Positions 52,247 to 60,813 of a stretch of DNA of 64,000 bases are shown here, in pieces. The position numbers and the translations under genes were made by a program. How positions within the stretch are numbered: the stretch's first letter is position 1; each line of letters begins with the position of its first letter. The stretch is taken from positions 1 to 64,000 of the forward strand of contig CAXSBZ010000019.1 of assembly GCA_964236465.1 (NCBI GenBank). Reading direction: 5' to 3'. This DNA is from Mucilaginibacter_A sp964236465 (GTDB lineage Bacteria > Bacteroidota > Bacteroidia > Sphingobacteriales > Sphingobacteriaceae). The notes beneath the pieces were generated by a model. It did not search any database, was not told where the DNA came from, and saw only the letters and a program-made list of their open reading frames with translations.

Positions 52247-52636
52247 TTAAACTCTTCTTCTTTTAGAGGGACGACATCCATTGTGCGGCATTGGAGTAAT
52301 ATCACGGATGGTTGTTACTTCAATACCAGATGTTTGCAAAGTACGAATTGCAGATTCTCTGCCCGAACCAGGACCTTTAACAAAAACCTCTACCTTACGT
52401 AGGCCTAAATCATGTGCAATTTTAGCACAATCAGAAGCTGCTTGACCAGCAGCATAAGGAGTATTTTTTTTAGAACCTTTAAACCCCATTTTGCCAGCTG
52501 ATGACCAAGAGATAGCTTGGCCATTGTTATTTGTCAATGTAACAATGATGTTGTTAAAAGTAGCATTGATGTGAGCTTGACCTACAGCCTCAACTACAAT
52601 TATTCGTTTTTTAGTAACTTTCTTAGTTTTAGCCAT
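52247..52636 (-). CDS. rpsK: 30S ribosomal protein S11
   Basis: 129 residues; GQAHINATFNNIIVTLTNNNG, GFKGSKKNTPYAAGQAA and the C-terminal TPMPHNGCRPSKRRRV are diagnostic. Confidence 0.98.
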   Translation of the reverse strand: MAKTKKVTKKRIIVVEAVGQAHINATFNNIIVTLTNNNGQAISWSSAGKMGFKGSKKNTPYAAGQAASDCAKIAHDLGLRKVEVFVKGPGSGRESAIRTLQTSGIEVTTIRDITPMPHNGCRPSKRRRV

Positions 52637-52699
52637 TTTATTAATTAATGATTAACAGCTTGAAAAGGTTAATTACCAATAACTGTTAAAGTTTATTTA

Positions 52700-53077
52700 T
52701 TACTTGGTAACCTTTTTCTTATTAGCAACAGTCTTACGTTTTCCTTTACGAGTACGTGAATTATTTTTTGTACGTTGTCCTCGTAAAGGTAAACCTTTCC
52801 GATGCCGTGTTCCACGGTAACATCCAATATCCATCAGTCGTTTTATATTTAATTGAACTTCAGAACGTAAGGAACCTTCAACTTTAATCTGGTCATTTAT
52901 TATTCCACGAATAGTAGTTAGCTGTTCGTCAGTCCAATCTTGAACTTTTATATTAAAGTCTATATCAGCTTTTTCTAAAATGGTTTGTGCAGTAGATCTG
53001 CCAATCCCAAAAATATATGTTAAACCAATCTCACCTCTTTTGTTTCTTGGTAAATCAATTCCTGCAATCCTTGCCAT
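52700..53077 (-). CDS. rpsM: 30S ribosomal protein S13
   Basis: 125 residues; MARIAGIDLPRNKRGEIGLTYIFGIG, the CYRGTRHRKGLPLRGQRTKNNSRTRKG block is characteristic, ending in a Lys-rich tail. Confidence 0.98.
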   Translation of the reverse strand: MARIAGIDLPRNKRGEIGLTYIFGIGRSTAQTILEKADIDFNIKVQDWTDEQLTTIRGIINDQIKVEGSLRSEVQLNIKRLMDIGCYRGTRHRKGLPLRGQRTKNNSRTRKGKRKTVANKKKVTK

Positions 53078-53100
53078 ATTTTATAATAAAAATTTATTCT

Positions 53101-53114
53101 AATAAAAGAAGTAT
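53101..53114 (+). repeat. dispersed motif copy (AATAAAAGAAGTAT)
   Basis: Between rpmJ and rpsM; together with AATACTTCTT at 53121-53130 it forms a small hairpin. Confidence 0.5.
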
Positions 53115-53141
53115 ATAAAGAATACTTCTTAGAAACCTAAC

Positions 53142-53258
53142 CTACCCCTGACGTTGTTTAAACTTTGGGTTTTTCTTATTAATAACGTAAAGTTTTCCTT
53201 TACGACGGATAATTTTGCAATCCGCACTACGTTTTTTAATAGATGCTCTAACTTTCAT
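53142..53258 (-). CDS. rpmJ: 50S ribosomal protein L36, zinc-site degenerate
   Basis: A 38-residue protein read by eye: MKVRASIKKRSADCKIIRRK then GKLYVINKKNPKFKQRQG. Of the canonical zinc ligands (three Cys and one His) only one Cys remains, so this is a Cys-minus type. Correct position between infA (2-nt gap) and rpsM. Confidence 0.95.
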   Translation of the reverse strand: MKVRASIKKRSADCKIIRRKGKLYVINKKNPKFKQRQG

Positions 53259-53259
53259 T

Positions 53260-53478
53260 TTATTTGTATCTATAAGTAATCCTACCTTTTGTCAAATCAT
53301 AAGGACTCATTTCTAATTTTACCCGGTCACCAGGAAGAATTTTGATATAGTGCATTCGCATTTTACCAGAAATATGAGCAATTATTTCATGTCCATTTTC
53401 CAATTCGACTCTGAACATTGCATTAGATAATGCTTCTTTTATTATACCATCTTGCTCAATTGAGGCTTGTTTAGCCAT
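53260..53478 (-). CDS. infA: translation initiation factor IF-1
   Basis: A 72-residue OB-fold factor: IEQDGIIKEALSNAMFRVELENGHEIIAHISGKMR and GDRVKLEMSPYDLTKGRITYRYK. First gene of the alpha-operon transcript here, because map is absent upstream. Confidence 0.97.
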   Translation of the reverse strand: MAKQASIEQDGIIKEALSNAMFRVELENGHEIIAHISGKMRMHYIKILPGDRVKLEMSPYDLTKGRITYRYK

Positions 53479-54293
53479 ATTCTGTTGATTTCTACTTCAT
53501 TGTCTAATTTTTGAAGCGGGATGCAAAGCTAATATATTTTTTTCAATTATTATTTTTTCTTGTAAAACTTTTTCTACACATTCAAAAGTTATTAAACCCT
53601 CTGGTTTTTCTTTTTAAGTAACCACCTACATTTATGACAAGCAGAAAATTTTTATCTGAAATAGATTAAATCAATTCATTATCTTAAAATTTAACATCAA
53701 TATACCCAGCATTTCCTATAAACTCATTTTGATTACCATACCCTCTTCTAATTTAGAATCAAAAATCTTTTTAATTTATATACTTCAAGCTTTTCATGTA
53801 ATTTAATTCTAATGTTTGCTCAACTGAATCTTTTATAACTTTAAAACAAATTTTTCTGTATACTATTAAACAGCAAATTTTACATAATCAATTTACATAC
53901 CTAATACTACCCATTGCAACCACTTAAATTAAAACATTCCTACTAACAATTTTTTTCTTTTTTAGAATTATAGACAATTGAATATAGATACCTGCGCAAT
54001 TTGTATATTCTTAATTATTTGAAAAAAGTTTATACTTATTTGAAAAACAAGCACAACTACTTTATTATTTAAAAAGCAGATAAAAAATAGGAGAAAACAA
54101 TGGTTTACAAAAAGAAGATAAATTAACTTGACATTTTTATTTAGATATCAAGCACTATTATTTTCGCTCCTTTTATAAGTAACTTGACTATTTTTTTATA
54201 AGTCTTTAAAGAAAAACAGACAACATAATTAAGTTATCTCCATTATTTTCTGTTATATTCTTCAATAAACTTTAACCATGTTTATGGTCAAAT
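53479..54293. other. 815-bp A/T-rich gene-free gap between secY and infA
   Basis: No frame of meaningful length and no recognisable remnant of map (methionine aminopeptidase), which usually sits here in Bacteroidetes. Contents: a -7 element for infA (53524-53531), a weak hairpin after secY (about 54273-54290), an 8-codon frame with a good AGGAG at 54100 (MVYKKKIN), and two similar AACTTGAC...TTTTTAT stretches (54126 and 54180). The composition is far more A/T-rich than the genes on both sides. Confidence 0.7.
53524..53531 (-). promoter_or_regulatory. -7 element for the infA-rplQ transcript
   Basis: Minus strand TAGCTTTG (TAnnTTTG) 46 nt upstream of the infA ATG. The surrounding TATATTAGCTTTGCATCC looks like a strong ribosomal-gene promoter. 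No clear -33 TTTG. Confidence 0.55.
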
Positions 54294-55637
54294 TCAAATA
54301 GTAGGTGGAATAGTTCCAGCTGCGACAGGAATTGCAGTACGACCTTTGATACGGCCTGTTTTCATTAGCCCATCATAGTGACGCATTAATAAATGGCTTT
54401 CGATTTGTTGTAAAGTATCTAATACAACACCAACTAAAATAATTAAAGATGTCCCTCCAAAAAACCTAGAAAACTGGCTATTTACACCTAATTTAGATGC
54501 TATTGCTGGAATTACAGCTACAATTGCTAAAAAGATAGAACCAGGTAATGTAATTCTCGAAATAACTGCATCAATATATTCTGATGTTGTAATCCCCGGT
54601 TTTACCCCAGGAATGAATCCTTGATTTTTCTTCATATCGTCTGCCATTTGATTTGGATTGACAGTTATTGCAGTATAAAAATATGTAAAAAGAATAATCA
54701 ATATAGCAAAAATAATATTGTGTGTAAAAGAAGTATAATCTGATACAGCCATTAAAAACGTATTAGATGCAGCGTTAGGAAAAAATGAAGCAATTGTTGC
54801 AGGAATAAACATTAAAGCTTGTGCAAAAATAATTGGCATAACACCGGCAGCAGTAACTTTTAACGGGATGTACTGCCGTACACCACCATATTGTTTATTA
54901 CCAACAATCCGCTTTGCATATTGAACAGCAATTTTTCTTGTTCCTTGCACAATTAAAATTGTAAACATCACTACTGCTATCAATGCAACAATTTCTATCA
55001 AAAAAGAAATTGGGCCACCATTGCCACTAATTCTTGAAGTAAATTCTGAAAATATTCCAAATGGTAATTGAGCAATAATCCCAACCATAATAATTAAAGA
55101 GATTCCATTACCAATACCTTTGTCTGTAATTTTTTCTCCTAGCCACATTACAAATAAAGTTCCAGCAGTTAAAACAAAAATTGAAGAAATAGTAAATAGA
55201 GGCTCAGAAAATAATTTGGCTTCAGCAGGAATTTGAGATTTTACATAACCGATTGCTTGTAAAGCAGTAATAAAGATAGTTAAATACCTGGTCCACTGAT
55301 TAATTTTATTTCTACCACTTTCTCCTTCTTTTTGCAATTTTTGAAAATAAGGAACTGCAATGCCCAATAACTGCATTACTATTGATGCAGATATATAAGG
55401 CATAACGCCCAATGCAAAAATAGAAGACCTTGAAAAAGATCCTCCAGCAAACATATTTAACAAACCTAATATTCCCTCACGAGATTTTTGTGAATCAATT
55501 GCATTAGTATTGACGCCAGGAATTGCGATAAAAGATCCAATTCGATAGATTAAAAGAAATAAAAGTGTGTTTATAATACGAACCCTTAAATCATCAATCT
55601 TCCAAATATTAGATAAGGTATTAAAGAATTTCTTCAT
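54294..55637 (-). CDS. secY: preprotein translocase subunit SecY
   Basis: A 447-residue, ten-helix channel protein. GSFIAIPGVNTNA plug region, ALGVMPYISASIVMQLL, and cytoplasmic loops with RKIAVQYAKRIVGNKQYGG are typical. Last gene of the spc operon here; stop TGA at 54296-54294. Confidence 0.97.
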   Translation of the reverse strand: MKKFFNTLSNIWKIDDLRVRIINTLLFLLIYRIGSFIAIPGVNTNAIDSQKSREGILGLLNMFAGGSFSRSSIFALGVMPYISASIVMQLLGIAVPYFQKLQKEGESGRNKINQWTRYLTIFITALQAIGYVKSQIPAEAKLFSEPLFTISSIFVLTAGTLFVMWLGEKITDKGIGNGISLIIMVGIIAQLPFGIFSEFTSRISGNGGPISFLIEIVALIAVVMFTILIVQGTRKIAVQYAKRIVGNKQYGGVRQYIPLKVTAAGVMPIIFAQALMFIPATIASFFPNAASNTFLMAVSDYTSFTHNIIFAILIILFTYFYTAITVNPNQMADDMKKNQGFIPGVKPGITTSEYIDAVISRITLPGSIFLAIVAVIPAIASKLGVNSQFSRFFGGTSLIILVGVVLDTLQQIESHLLMRHYDGLMKTGRIKGRTAIPVAAGTIPPTI

Positions 55638-55643
55638 TAAAAT

Positions 55644-56090
55644 TTATAACTTAACAATTAATCCACCTGCTGCTTCAATTGCTTTTTGTGCAGATTCAGT
55701 AAAAGCATGAGCTTTTACTTCTAATCTAACTTTTAACTTACCACGACCTAATATTTTAACAAAATCATTTTTGGAAACTAAACCATGTAATTTTAAAGTA
55801 TCAAAATTAATAGCAGTTAAACTATGTCTCTCCACAAGTTCTTGTAACACATCCAAATTTACTCCAACATATTCTTTACGATTTGGATTTTTAAATCCAA
55901 CTTTGGGAACACGACGCTGCAATGGCATTTGACCACCTTCAAAACCTATTTTAGTTGAAGTTCCAGAACGGGAGCCTGCACCTTTATGTCCACGCGTTGA
56001 TGTGCCACCGCGACCGGAACCAGTACCTCTGCCAATTCTTTTACGCGATTTGATAGAACCTTGTGCTGGTTTTAAATTACTTAGATTCAT
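55644..56090 (-). CDS. rplO: 50S ribosomal protein L15
   Basis: 148 residues; basic Gly-rich N-terminus (KSRKRIGRGTGSGRGGTSTRGHKGAGSRSG) and QMPLQRRVPKVGFKNP are diagnostic. Six nt upstream of secY. Confidence 0.97.
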   Translation of the reverse strand: MNLSNLKPAQGSIKSRKRIGRGTGSGRGGTSTRGHKGAGSRSGTSTKIGFEGGQMPLQRRVPKVGFKNPNRKEYVGVNLDVLQELVERHSLTAINFDTLKLHGLVSKNDFVKILGRGKLKVRLEVKAHAFTESAQKAIEAAGGLIVKL

Positions 56091-56094
56091 AATA

Positions 56095-56274
56095 TTAAAT
56101 ATTCTCTATGGCTACTAAATGATTTACTGTTCGAACCATTCCAATAATTGCTGAATTAATTTCAACTTCTACACTTTGGCTTATTTTTCTTAATCCTAGA
56201 GCTTTCATGGTTGACTTTTGGCGTCCACTTCTGTCGATAACGCTTTTAATTTGTGTAATTTTTATTTTAGCCAT
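56095..56274 (-). CDS. rpmD: 50S ribosomal protein L30
   Basis: A 59-residue protein read by eye: MAKIKITQIKSVIDRSGRQK, TMKALGLRKISQSVEVE, IIGMVRTVNHLVAIENI. The pattern of two strands and the IxxSxIgrxxxqxxTlkaLGL signature fits L30. Placed between rpsE and rplO, as expected. Confidence 0.95.
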   Translation of the reverse strand: MAKIKITQIKSVIDRSGRQKSTMKALGLRKISQSVEVEINSAIIGMVRTVNHLVAIENI

Positions 56275-56281
56275 TATTTTA

Positions 56282-56800
56282 TTAACCGTTAAAAACTTTT
56301 CCTACTTCAATTCCGCGTTGTTGAGCTACAGTATAAGCATCACGCAGTTGTGATAGTGCTGATACCGTTGCTTTCACTACGTTGTGCGGGTTAGAGGAAC
56401 CTTTTGATTTGGCAAGTACATTATGTACACCAGCTGATTCTAAAACTGCACGCATTGCACCACCAGCAATGACACCTGTACCAACTGCTGCAGGTTTAAT
56501 AAAGATAAAACCACCTGAAAACTTACCAATTTGTTCATGCGGAATAGATGCATTAATGATTGGAACTTTAACCAAATTTTTCTTTGCATCATCAATACCT
56601 TTAGCTATTGCCTCGGTTACTTCTTTTGCTTTACCTAATCCGTAACCTACAATTCCATTTTCATCTCCAACTACCACAATAGCTGAAAAACTAAATGTAC
56701 GACCACCTTTAGTTACTTTTGCTACACGTTGTATACTTACTAAGCGATCTTTTAATTCAATTTCGCTAGATTTAACTCTTTTTATATTAATAGTTGACAT
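56282..56800 (-). CDS. rpsE: 30S ribosomal protein S5
   Basis: 172 residues; KDRLVSIQRVAKVTKGGRTFSFSAIVVVGD, GKAKEVTEAIAKGIDDAKKNL and PAAVGTGVIAGGAMRAVLESAG are characteristic. Confidence 0.98.
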   Translation of the reverse strand: MSTINIKRVKSSEIELKDRLVSIQRVAKVTKGGRTFSFSAIVVVGDENGIVGYGLGKAKEVTEAIAKGIDDAKKNLVKVPIINASIPHEQIGKFSGGFIFIKPAAVGTGVIAGGAMRAVLESAGVHNVLAKSKGSSNPHNVVKATVSALSQLRDAYTVAQQRGIEVGKVFNG

Positions 56801-56812
56801 TTGCTAATGAAA

Positions 56813-57163
56813 TTAAAATTTTAAACCACCTTCTCGTGCACCTTCTGCCAATGATTTGATTCTGCCATGGTATAAATACCCATTACGATCAAAAACTACT
56901 TCTTTAATCCCAACAGCAATAGCTCTCGCTGCTACCAATTTACCTACAGCTACAGATTGATTTGATTTAGACCCTTCTGACGCAAATTCTTTAGATAAAG
57001 AAGACGCCGATACGAGTGTTTTACCAGATAAATCATCTATAACTTGCGCATAAATACCCTTATTACTTCTAAATACTGATAAACGTGGACGTTCAATAGA
57101 TCCAGAAAGTGATTTTCTGATTCCTTTTTTTATCCGGTCTCTTCTTGATAACTTACCTAACAT
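56813..57163 (-). CDS. rplR: 50S ribosomal protein L18
   Basis: 116 residues; RRDRIKKGIRKSLSGSIERPRLSVFRSNKGIYAQVID and DRNGYLYHGRIKSLAEGAREGGL identify the 5S-rRNA-binding protein. Confidence 0.98.
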   Translation of the reverse strand: MLGKLSRRDRIKKGIRKSLSGSIERPRLSVFRSNKGIYAQVIDDLSGKTLVSASSLSKEFASEGSKSNQSVAVGKLVAARAIAVGIKEVVFDRNGYLYHGRIKSLAEGAREGGLKF

Positions 57164-57166
57164 AAT

Positions 57167-57724
57167 TTATTTTTTAGACGCAGACTTGCCTGCTTTTCTT
57201 CTTAATTGCTCACCAACAAATTTAATACCTTTACCTTTATATGGCTCTGGTGCTCGTAATGAACGAATTTTTGCTGCAACTTGCCCTAACAACTGTTTAT
57301 CAATTGACTCAAGTATGATCGTTGGATTTTTACCTTTTTCAGCCGTTGTTGTAACTTTTACTTCTTTTGGTAATTCAAACACATAATGGTGGGAGTAGCC
57401 TAATACTAAATCTAATGTATTACCAGTGTTAGTAGCTCTATAACCTACACCTACTAATTCTTGTTCTAGCTTATAGCCTTGTGTTACGCCAATTATCATG
57501 TTGTTCACTAAAGAACGATATAAACCATGTAATGCTTTATGACGTTTCTGCTCTGATGGACGCTTTACTAAAATCTGTCCCTCTTCTTGCTCAACAGTAA
57601 TATCTGCATCTACTTGTTGAATTAATGATCCTTTGGGTCCTTTAATAGTAACCAAATTACCTTCTGATACAGATACTGTTACATTACTTGGTAATGTAAC
57701 AGGTGCTTTTCCTATTCTAGACAT
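57167..57724 (-). CDS. rplF: 50S ribosomal protein L6
   Basis: 185 residues; MSRIGKAPVTLPSNVTVSV start and LGQVAAKIRSLRAPEPYKGKGI at the C-terminal half are diagnostic. Confidence 0.98.
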   Translation of the reverse strand: MSRIGKAPVTLPSNVTVSVSEGNLVTIKGPKGSLIQQVDADITVEQEEGQILVKRPSEQKRHKALHGLYRSLVNNMIIGVTQGYKLEQELVGVGYRATNTGNTLDLVLGYSHHYVFELPKEVKVTTTAEKGKNPTIILESIDKQLLGQVAAKIRSLRAPEPYKGKGIKFVGEQLRRKAGKSASKK

Positions 57725-57742
57725 AATTTTATTCTTCCTGCT

Positions 57743-58141
57743 TTAATAAACATAACATAAAATTTCGCCACCAATATTGTTATTTTTAGCTTCTTTATCA
57801 GTCATAACACCTTTAGAAGTAGATAAAATAGCAATTCCTAAACCATTTAATACTCTTGGCATAGTTTCTATTCCGGCATATTTTCTAAGGCCAGGTCTGC
57901 TTATTCTTGATAAACTTCGTATAGCTGAAATCTTACTAACAGGATTATATTTTAAAGCTACCTTAATTATACCTTGTGGTAAGGTATCTTCAAATTTGTA
58001 ATTAGCAATGTAACCTTTTTCAAAAAGCACTTTTGTGATTTCTTTTTTTAGGTTAGATGCTGGAATTTCAACAATTCGATGATTTGCTTTAATTGCATTT
58101 CTTATTCTTGTAAGATAATCTGCAATTGGATCTGTGTTCAT
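57743..58141 (-). CDS. rpsH: 30S ribosomal protein S8
   Basis: 132 residues; DPIADYLTRIRNAIKANHRIVEIPASNLK and GIAILSTSKGVMTDKEA...GGEILCYVY are typical. Separated from rpsN by the 52-bp palindrome. Confidence 0.98.
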   Translation of the reverse strand: MNTDPIADYLTRIRNAIKANHRIVEIPASNLKKEITKVLFEKGYIANYKFEDTLPQGIIKVALKYNPVSKISAIRSLSRISRPGLRKYAGIETMPRVLNGLGIAILSTSKGVMTDKEAKNNNIGGEILCYVY

Positions 58142-58204
58142 TTTAATAATTTAATAATGATAGTGGTATCTTCTAGGATTTTCCTAATGACCTATTACCA
58201 GTTT

Positions 58205-58256
58205 TTAATTTAAAGGTAATAAAAACAGTATACTGTTTTTATTACCTTTAAATTAA
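58205..58256. repeat. 52-bp perfect palindrome between rpsN and rpsH
   Basis: Each arm is 26 bp with no spacer, centred at 58230/58231; the central TAAAAACAGTA-TACTGTTTTTA is two head-to-head copies of the ACAGTAT motif subtype. It starts 2 nt after the rpsN stop. It would fold into a stem directly after rpsN in the spc transcript and could attenuate or be processed. Confidence 0.9.
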
Positions 58257-58258
58257 TA

Positions 58259-58528
58259 TTACCAACTTGCTTTTTTTACTCCTGGTATTTTTCCAGCTAA
58301 AGCCATTTCACGAAACATAACACGAGAAATACCAAATTGACGCATATATCCTCGAGGCCGGCCAGTTAGTTTACAACGGTTATGTTGACGCACAGGAGAA
58401 GCATTCTTAGGCAATTTATCTAAAGCAATATAATCTCCCGCAGCTTTTAACTCTGTCCTTTTTTCTGCGTATTTAGCAACAACTTTTGCACGCTTTACAT
58501 CACGAGCTTTTACACCTTCTTTAGCCAT
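58259..58528 (-). CDS. rpsN: 30S ribosomal protein S14, zinc-free form
   Basis: 89 residues, the long Cys-minus S14 type: MAKEGVKARDVKRAKVV and SPVRQHNRCKLTGRPRGYMRQFGISRVMFREMA. Only one Cys is present, so no zinc finger. It overlaps rplE by one base. Confidence 0.97.
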   Translation of the reverse strand: MAKEGVKARDVKRAKVVAKYAEKRTELKAAGDYIALDKLPKNASPVRQHNRCKLTGRPRGYMRQFGISRVMFREMALAGKIPGVKKASW

Positions 58529-59097
58529 TATTGTACTTGTATATTATTTTGATTTTTAAAAGGTAATCCAAATGATTTTAAAAGCTCCAATGCTTCAATA
58601 TCATTTTTAGCAGAGGTAACAAAAGTAATATCCATACCCATGATCTTACCAATTTTATCAATGTTTATTTCTGGAAAAATAATTTGCTCAGTTATACCTA
58701 ATGTATAATTTCCTTTTCCGTCGAAACCTTTATCGTTAACACCTTTAAAATCTCTTATTCGTGGTAAAGCTACAGAAATTAATCTATCTAAAAATTCATA
58801 CATGTGATTATCACGTAGAGTAACACGCACTCCAACAGGCATACCTTTACGCAATTTAAAATTCGAAATATCTTTTTTCGATTTTGATGCAACAGCTTGT
58901 TGCCCAGTAATTGTGGACATTTCTGTAATTGCAGTTTCGATTAATTTTTTGTCTGTAGTTGCAGCACCAACCCCTTGATTGATTGCAATTTTTTTCAATT
59001 CTGGAACTTGCATCACACTTTTGTATTGAAATTTATTTTTCAATGTTGTGCGAATATTGTCTTTGTACTGCAATTTTAATCTTGGTATATAAGCCAT
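58528..59097 (-). CDS. rplE: 50S ribosomal protein L5
   Basis: 189 residues; MQVPELKKIAINQGVGAA, GQQAVASKSKKDISNFKLRKGMPVG, and GITEQIIFPEINIDKI match L5. Confidence 0.98.
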   Translation of the reverse strand: MAYIPRLKLQYKDNIRTTLKNKFQYKSVMQVPELKKIAINQGVGAATTDKKLIETAITEMSTITGQQAVASKSKKDISNFKLRKGMPVGVRVTLRDNHMYEFLDRLISVALPRIRDFKGVNDKGFDGKGNYTLGITEQIIFPEINIDKIGKIMGMDITFVTSAKNDIEALELLKSFGLPFKNQNNIQVQ

Positions 59098-59438
59098 TAT
59101 TTAATTTCCTCTCCAGATTTTTTAGATACTCTTATAAATTTACCATTCTCACCTTTTTTCTTTCCGATACGTGTAGTAACGCCAGTTTTAGAATCAATCA
59201 TTGCAAGATTAGATAAGTGAATTGAAGCTTCCTTTTTAATAATTCCACCATTAGGATTTGCAGCATTTGGTTTAGTATGCTTAGTGATCATATTAGCACC
59301 TTCAACTACAGCACGACTTTTACTTAAAATAACTTCAGTAATTTTACCTTGAGTTCCTTTTGAATCGCCTGCTATTATTTTCACTAAATCACCTTTACGG
59401 AGTTTAAATTTGACTTGGGAGTTATTTTTACTTTCCAT
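59097..59438 (-). CDS. rplX: 50S ribosomal protein L24
   Basis: 113 residues with a KOW motif (KLRKGDLVKIIAGDSKGTQGKITEV) and EGANMITKHTKPNAANPNGGIIKKEASIHLSNLA. Overlaps rplE by one base. Confidence 0.98.
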   Translation of the reverse strand: MESKNNSQVKFKLRKGDLVKIIAGDSKGTQGKITEVILSKSRAVVEGANMITKHTKPNAANPNGGIIKKEASIHLSNLAMIDSKTGVTTRIGKKKGENGKFIRVSKKSGEEIK

Positions 59439-59439
59439 T

Positions 59440-59808
59440 TTATAATACTTCTGGTGCTAATGATACAATTTTCATAAATTGCTTTTCCCTAAGTTCTCTG
59501 GCTACAGGGCCAAAAATACGAGTACCTCTCGGTTCATCCTGGTTATTTAGAAGAACAGCAGCATTATCATCGAAACGAATATAAGAACCATCTTTTCTTC
59601 TAACTTCTTTGCTGGTTCTAACTACAACTGCTTTAGATACTGTACCTTTTTTTACGTTACCTGATGGTAAAGCACTTTTTACAGTTACTACAATTTTGTC
59701 GCCTAAAGAAGCATATCTTTTGCCGGTTCCTCCAAGTACTCGAATAACGAGAACTTCTTTAGCACCACTATTATCAGCTACGTTCAATCTTGATTCTTGC
59801 TGTACCAT
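59440..59808 (-). CDS. rplN: 50S ribosomal protein L14
   Basis: 122 residues; MVQQESRLNVADNSGAKEVLVIRVLGG and GTRIFGPVARELREKQFMKIVSLAPEVL are diagnostic. Overlaps rpsQ by one base. Confidence 0.98.
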   Translation of the reverse strand: MVQQESRLNVADNSGAKEVLVIRVLGGTGKRYASLGDKIVVTVKSALPSGNVKKGTVSKAVVVRTSKEVRRKDGSYIRFDDNAAVLLNNQDEPRGTRIFGPVARELREKQFMKIVSLAPEVL

Positions 59809-60062
59809 TATTTAGCTTTTTCTATAATTTGAATCAATCTCCAATTTTTGTTTTTGCTTAAGGGGCGAGTTTCCATTATGGATACTGTATCCCCTATTCC
59901 ACAAGTATTAGATTCATCATGAGCCATGAATTTAGCTGTTTTTTTTACAAACTTACCGTAAATTGGATGTTTTACTTTACGTTCAACAGAAACAACAATT
60001 GATTTCTCCATCTTATTAGATACAACCAATCCAATTCTAGTCTTTCTTAAATTTCTTTCCAT
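59808..60062 (-). CDS. rpsQ: 30S ribosomal protein S17
   Basis: 84 residues; NLRKTRIGLVVSNKMEKSIVVSVERKVKHPIYGKFVKKTAKFMAHDE and GIGDTVSIMETRPLSKNKNWRL identify S17. Confidence 0.98.
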   Translation of the reverse strand: MERNLRKTRIGLVVSNKMEKSIVVSVERKVKHPIYGKFVKKTAKFMAHDESNTCGIGDTVSIMETRPLSKNKNWRLIQIIEKAK

Positions 60063-60074
60063 TTTAATTTATAA

Positions 60075-60329
60075 TTAAGTTGTCTTGGAAGTTAAGTCCG
60101 TTTTGCGCTTAGTAATTTCAGTATTTAAACGAGCTATATCTTTTTTGATTTTTGCAATACGTGATGGATTTTCAATAGTAGAAACTGTGTGTGCGAATTT
60201 TAATTTAATCAGATTTGCTTTCTCTTCTGTTACTCTTGAAGATAGTTCTTTAACTGATAATTCTAAAATTTCTGAATTCTTCATCTTTTCTATAATTTCA
60301 CTTGAAGAGCCTGTGTTTTCAGGATTCAT
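60075..60329 (-). CDS. rpmC: 50S ribosomal protein L29, start uncertain
   Basis: The conserved L29 part begins MKNSEILELSVKELSSRV and holds LIKLKFAHTVSTIENPSRI. From ATG 60329 there is a 15-residue extension (MNPENTGSSSEIIEK) not usual for L29. An internal ATG at 60284 would give the normal 69 residues, preceded by an AGAAAAG that could be a ribosome site, but would leave 56 nt after rplP. The longer start fits operon spacing; the shorter fits the family. Confidence 0.9.
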   Translation of the reverse strand: MNPENTGSSSEIIEKMKNSEILELSVKELSSRVTEEKANLIKLKFAHTVSTIENPSRIAKIKKDIARLNTEITKRKTDLTSKTT

Positions 60330-60340
60330 TTTTTAATTAA

Positions 60341-60766
60341 TTATTCTGCTTCTAAGTAGTCTCTTCTTACTACAAATTTTGTTTGCACAGGTAATTTTTG
60401 TGCAGCTAGACGCATGGCTTCTTTTGCAGTTTCTAAAGAAACACCTTCTGCTTCAAAAATAATACGACCAGGATTAACAACAGCTACCCAATATTCTGGA
60501 GCGCCTTTACCTTTGCCCATACGTACTTCAGCAGGCTTTTTTGTTATTGGCTTATCAGGAAAAATGCGAATCCAAACTTGTCCTTCACGTTTCATAAAAC
60601 GAGTAACAGCAATACGAGCAGATTCTATTTGACGACTTGTTATCCAAGCAGGCTCTAAAGATTTAATTCCAAATGAACCAAATGAAAGTTCTGCACCACG
60701 TGTGGCAACACCTTTCATTCTGCCTTTCTGCATTTTTCTAAACTTTGTTCTTTTGGGCTGTAACAT
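60341..60766 (-). CDS. rplP: 50S ribosomal protein L16
   Basis: 141 residues; MLQPKRTKFRKMQKGRMKGVATRG, LEPAWITSRQIESARIAVTRFMKREGQVWIRIFPDKP and the RMGKGKGAPEYWVAVV loop near the peptidyl-transferase centre are intact. Confidence 0.98.
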   Translation of the reverse strand: MLQPKRTKFRKMQKGRMKGVATRGAELSFGSFGIKSLEPAWITSRQIESARIAVTRFMKREGQVWIRIFPDKPITKKPAEVRMGKGKGAPEYWVAVVNPGRIIFEAEGVSLETAKEAMRLAAQKLPVQTKFVVRRDYLEAE

Positions 60767-60813
60767 TATTTTAAACTTCTATTTTTATACAAAACAAATT
60801 GTTTTGAATTTGA

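Noticed and set aside
54100..54126. 8-codon frame MVYKKKIN with a good AGGAG in the secY-infA gap
   Set aside because: Too short to support as a gene; kept only as an oddity of the gap.
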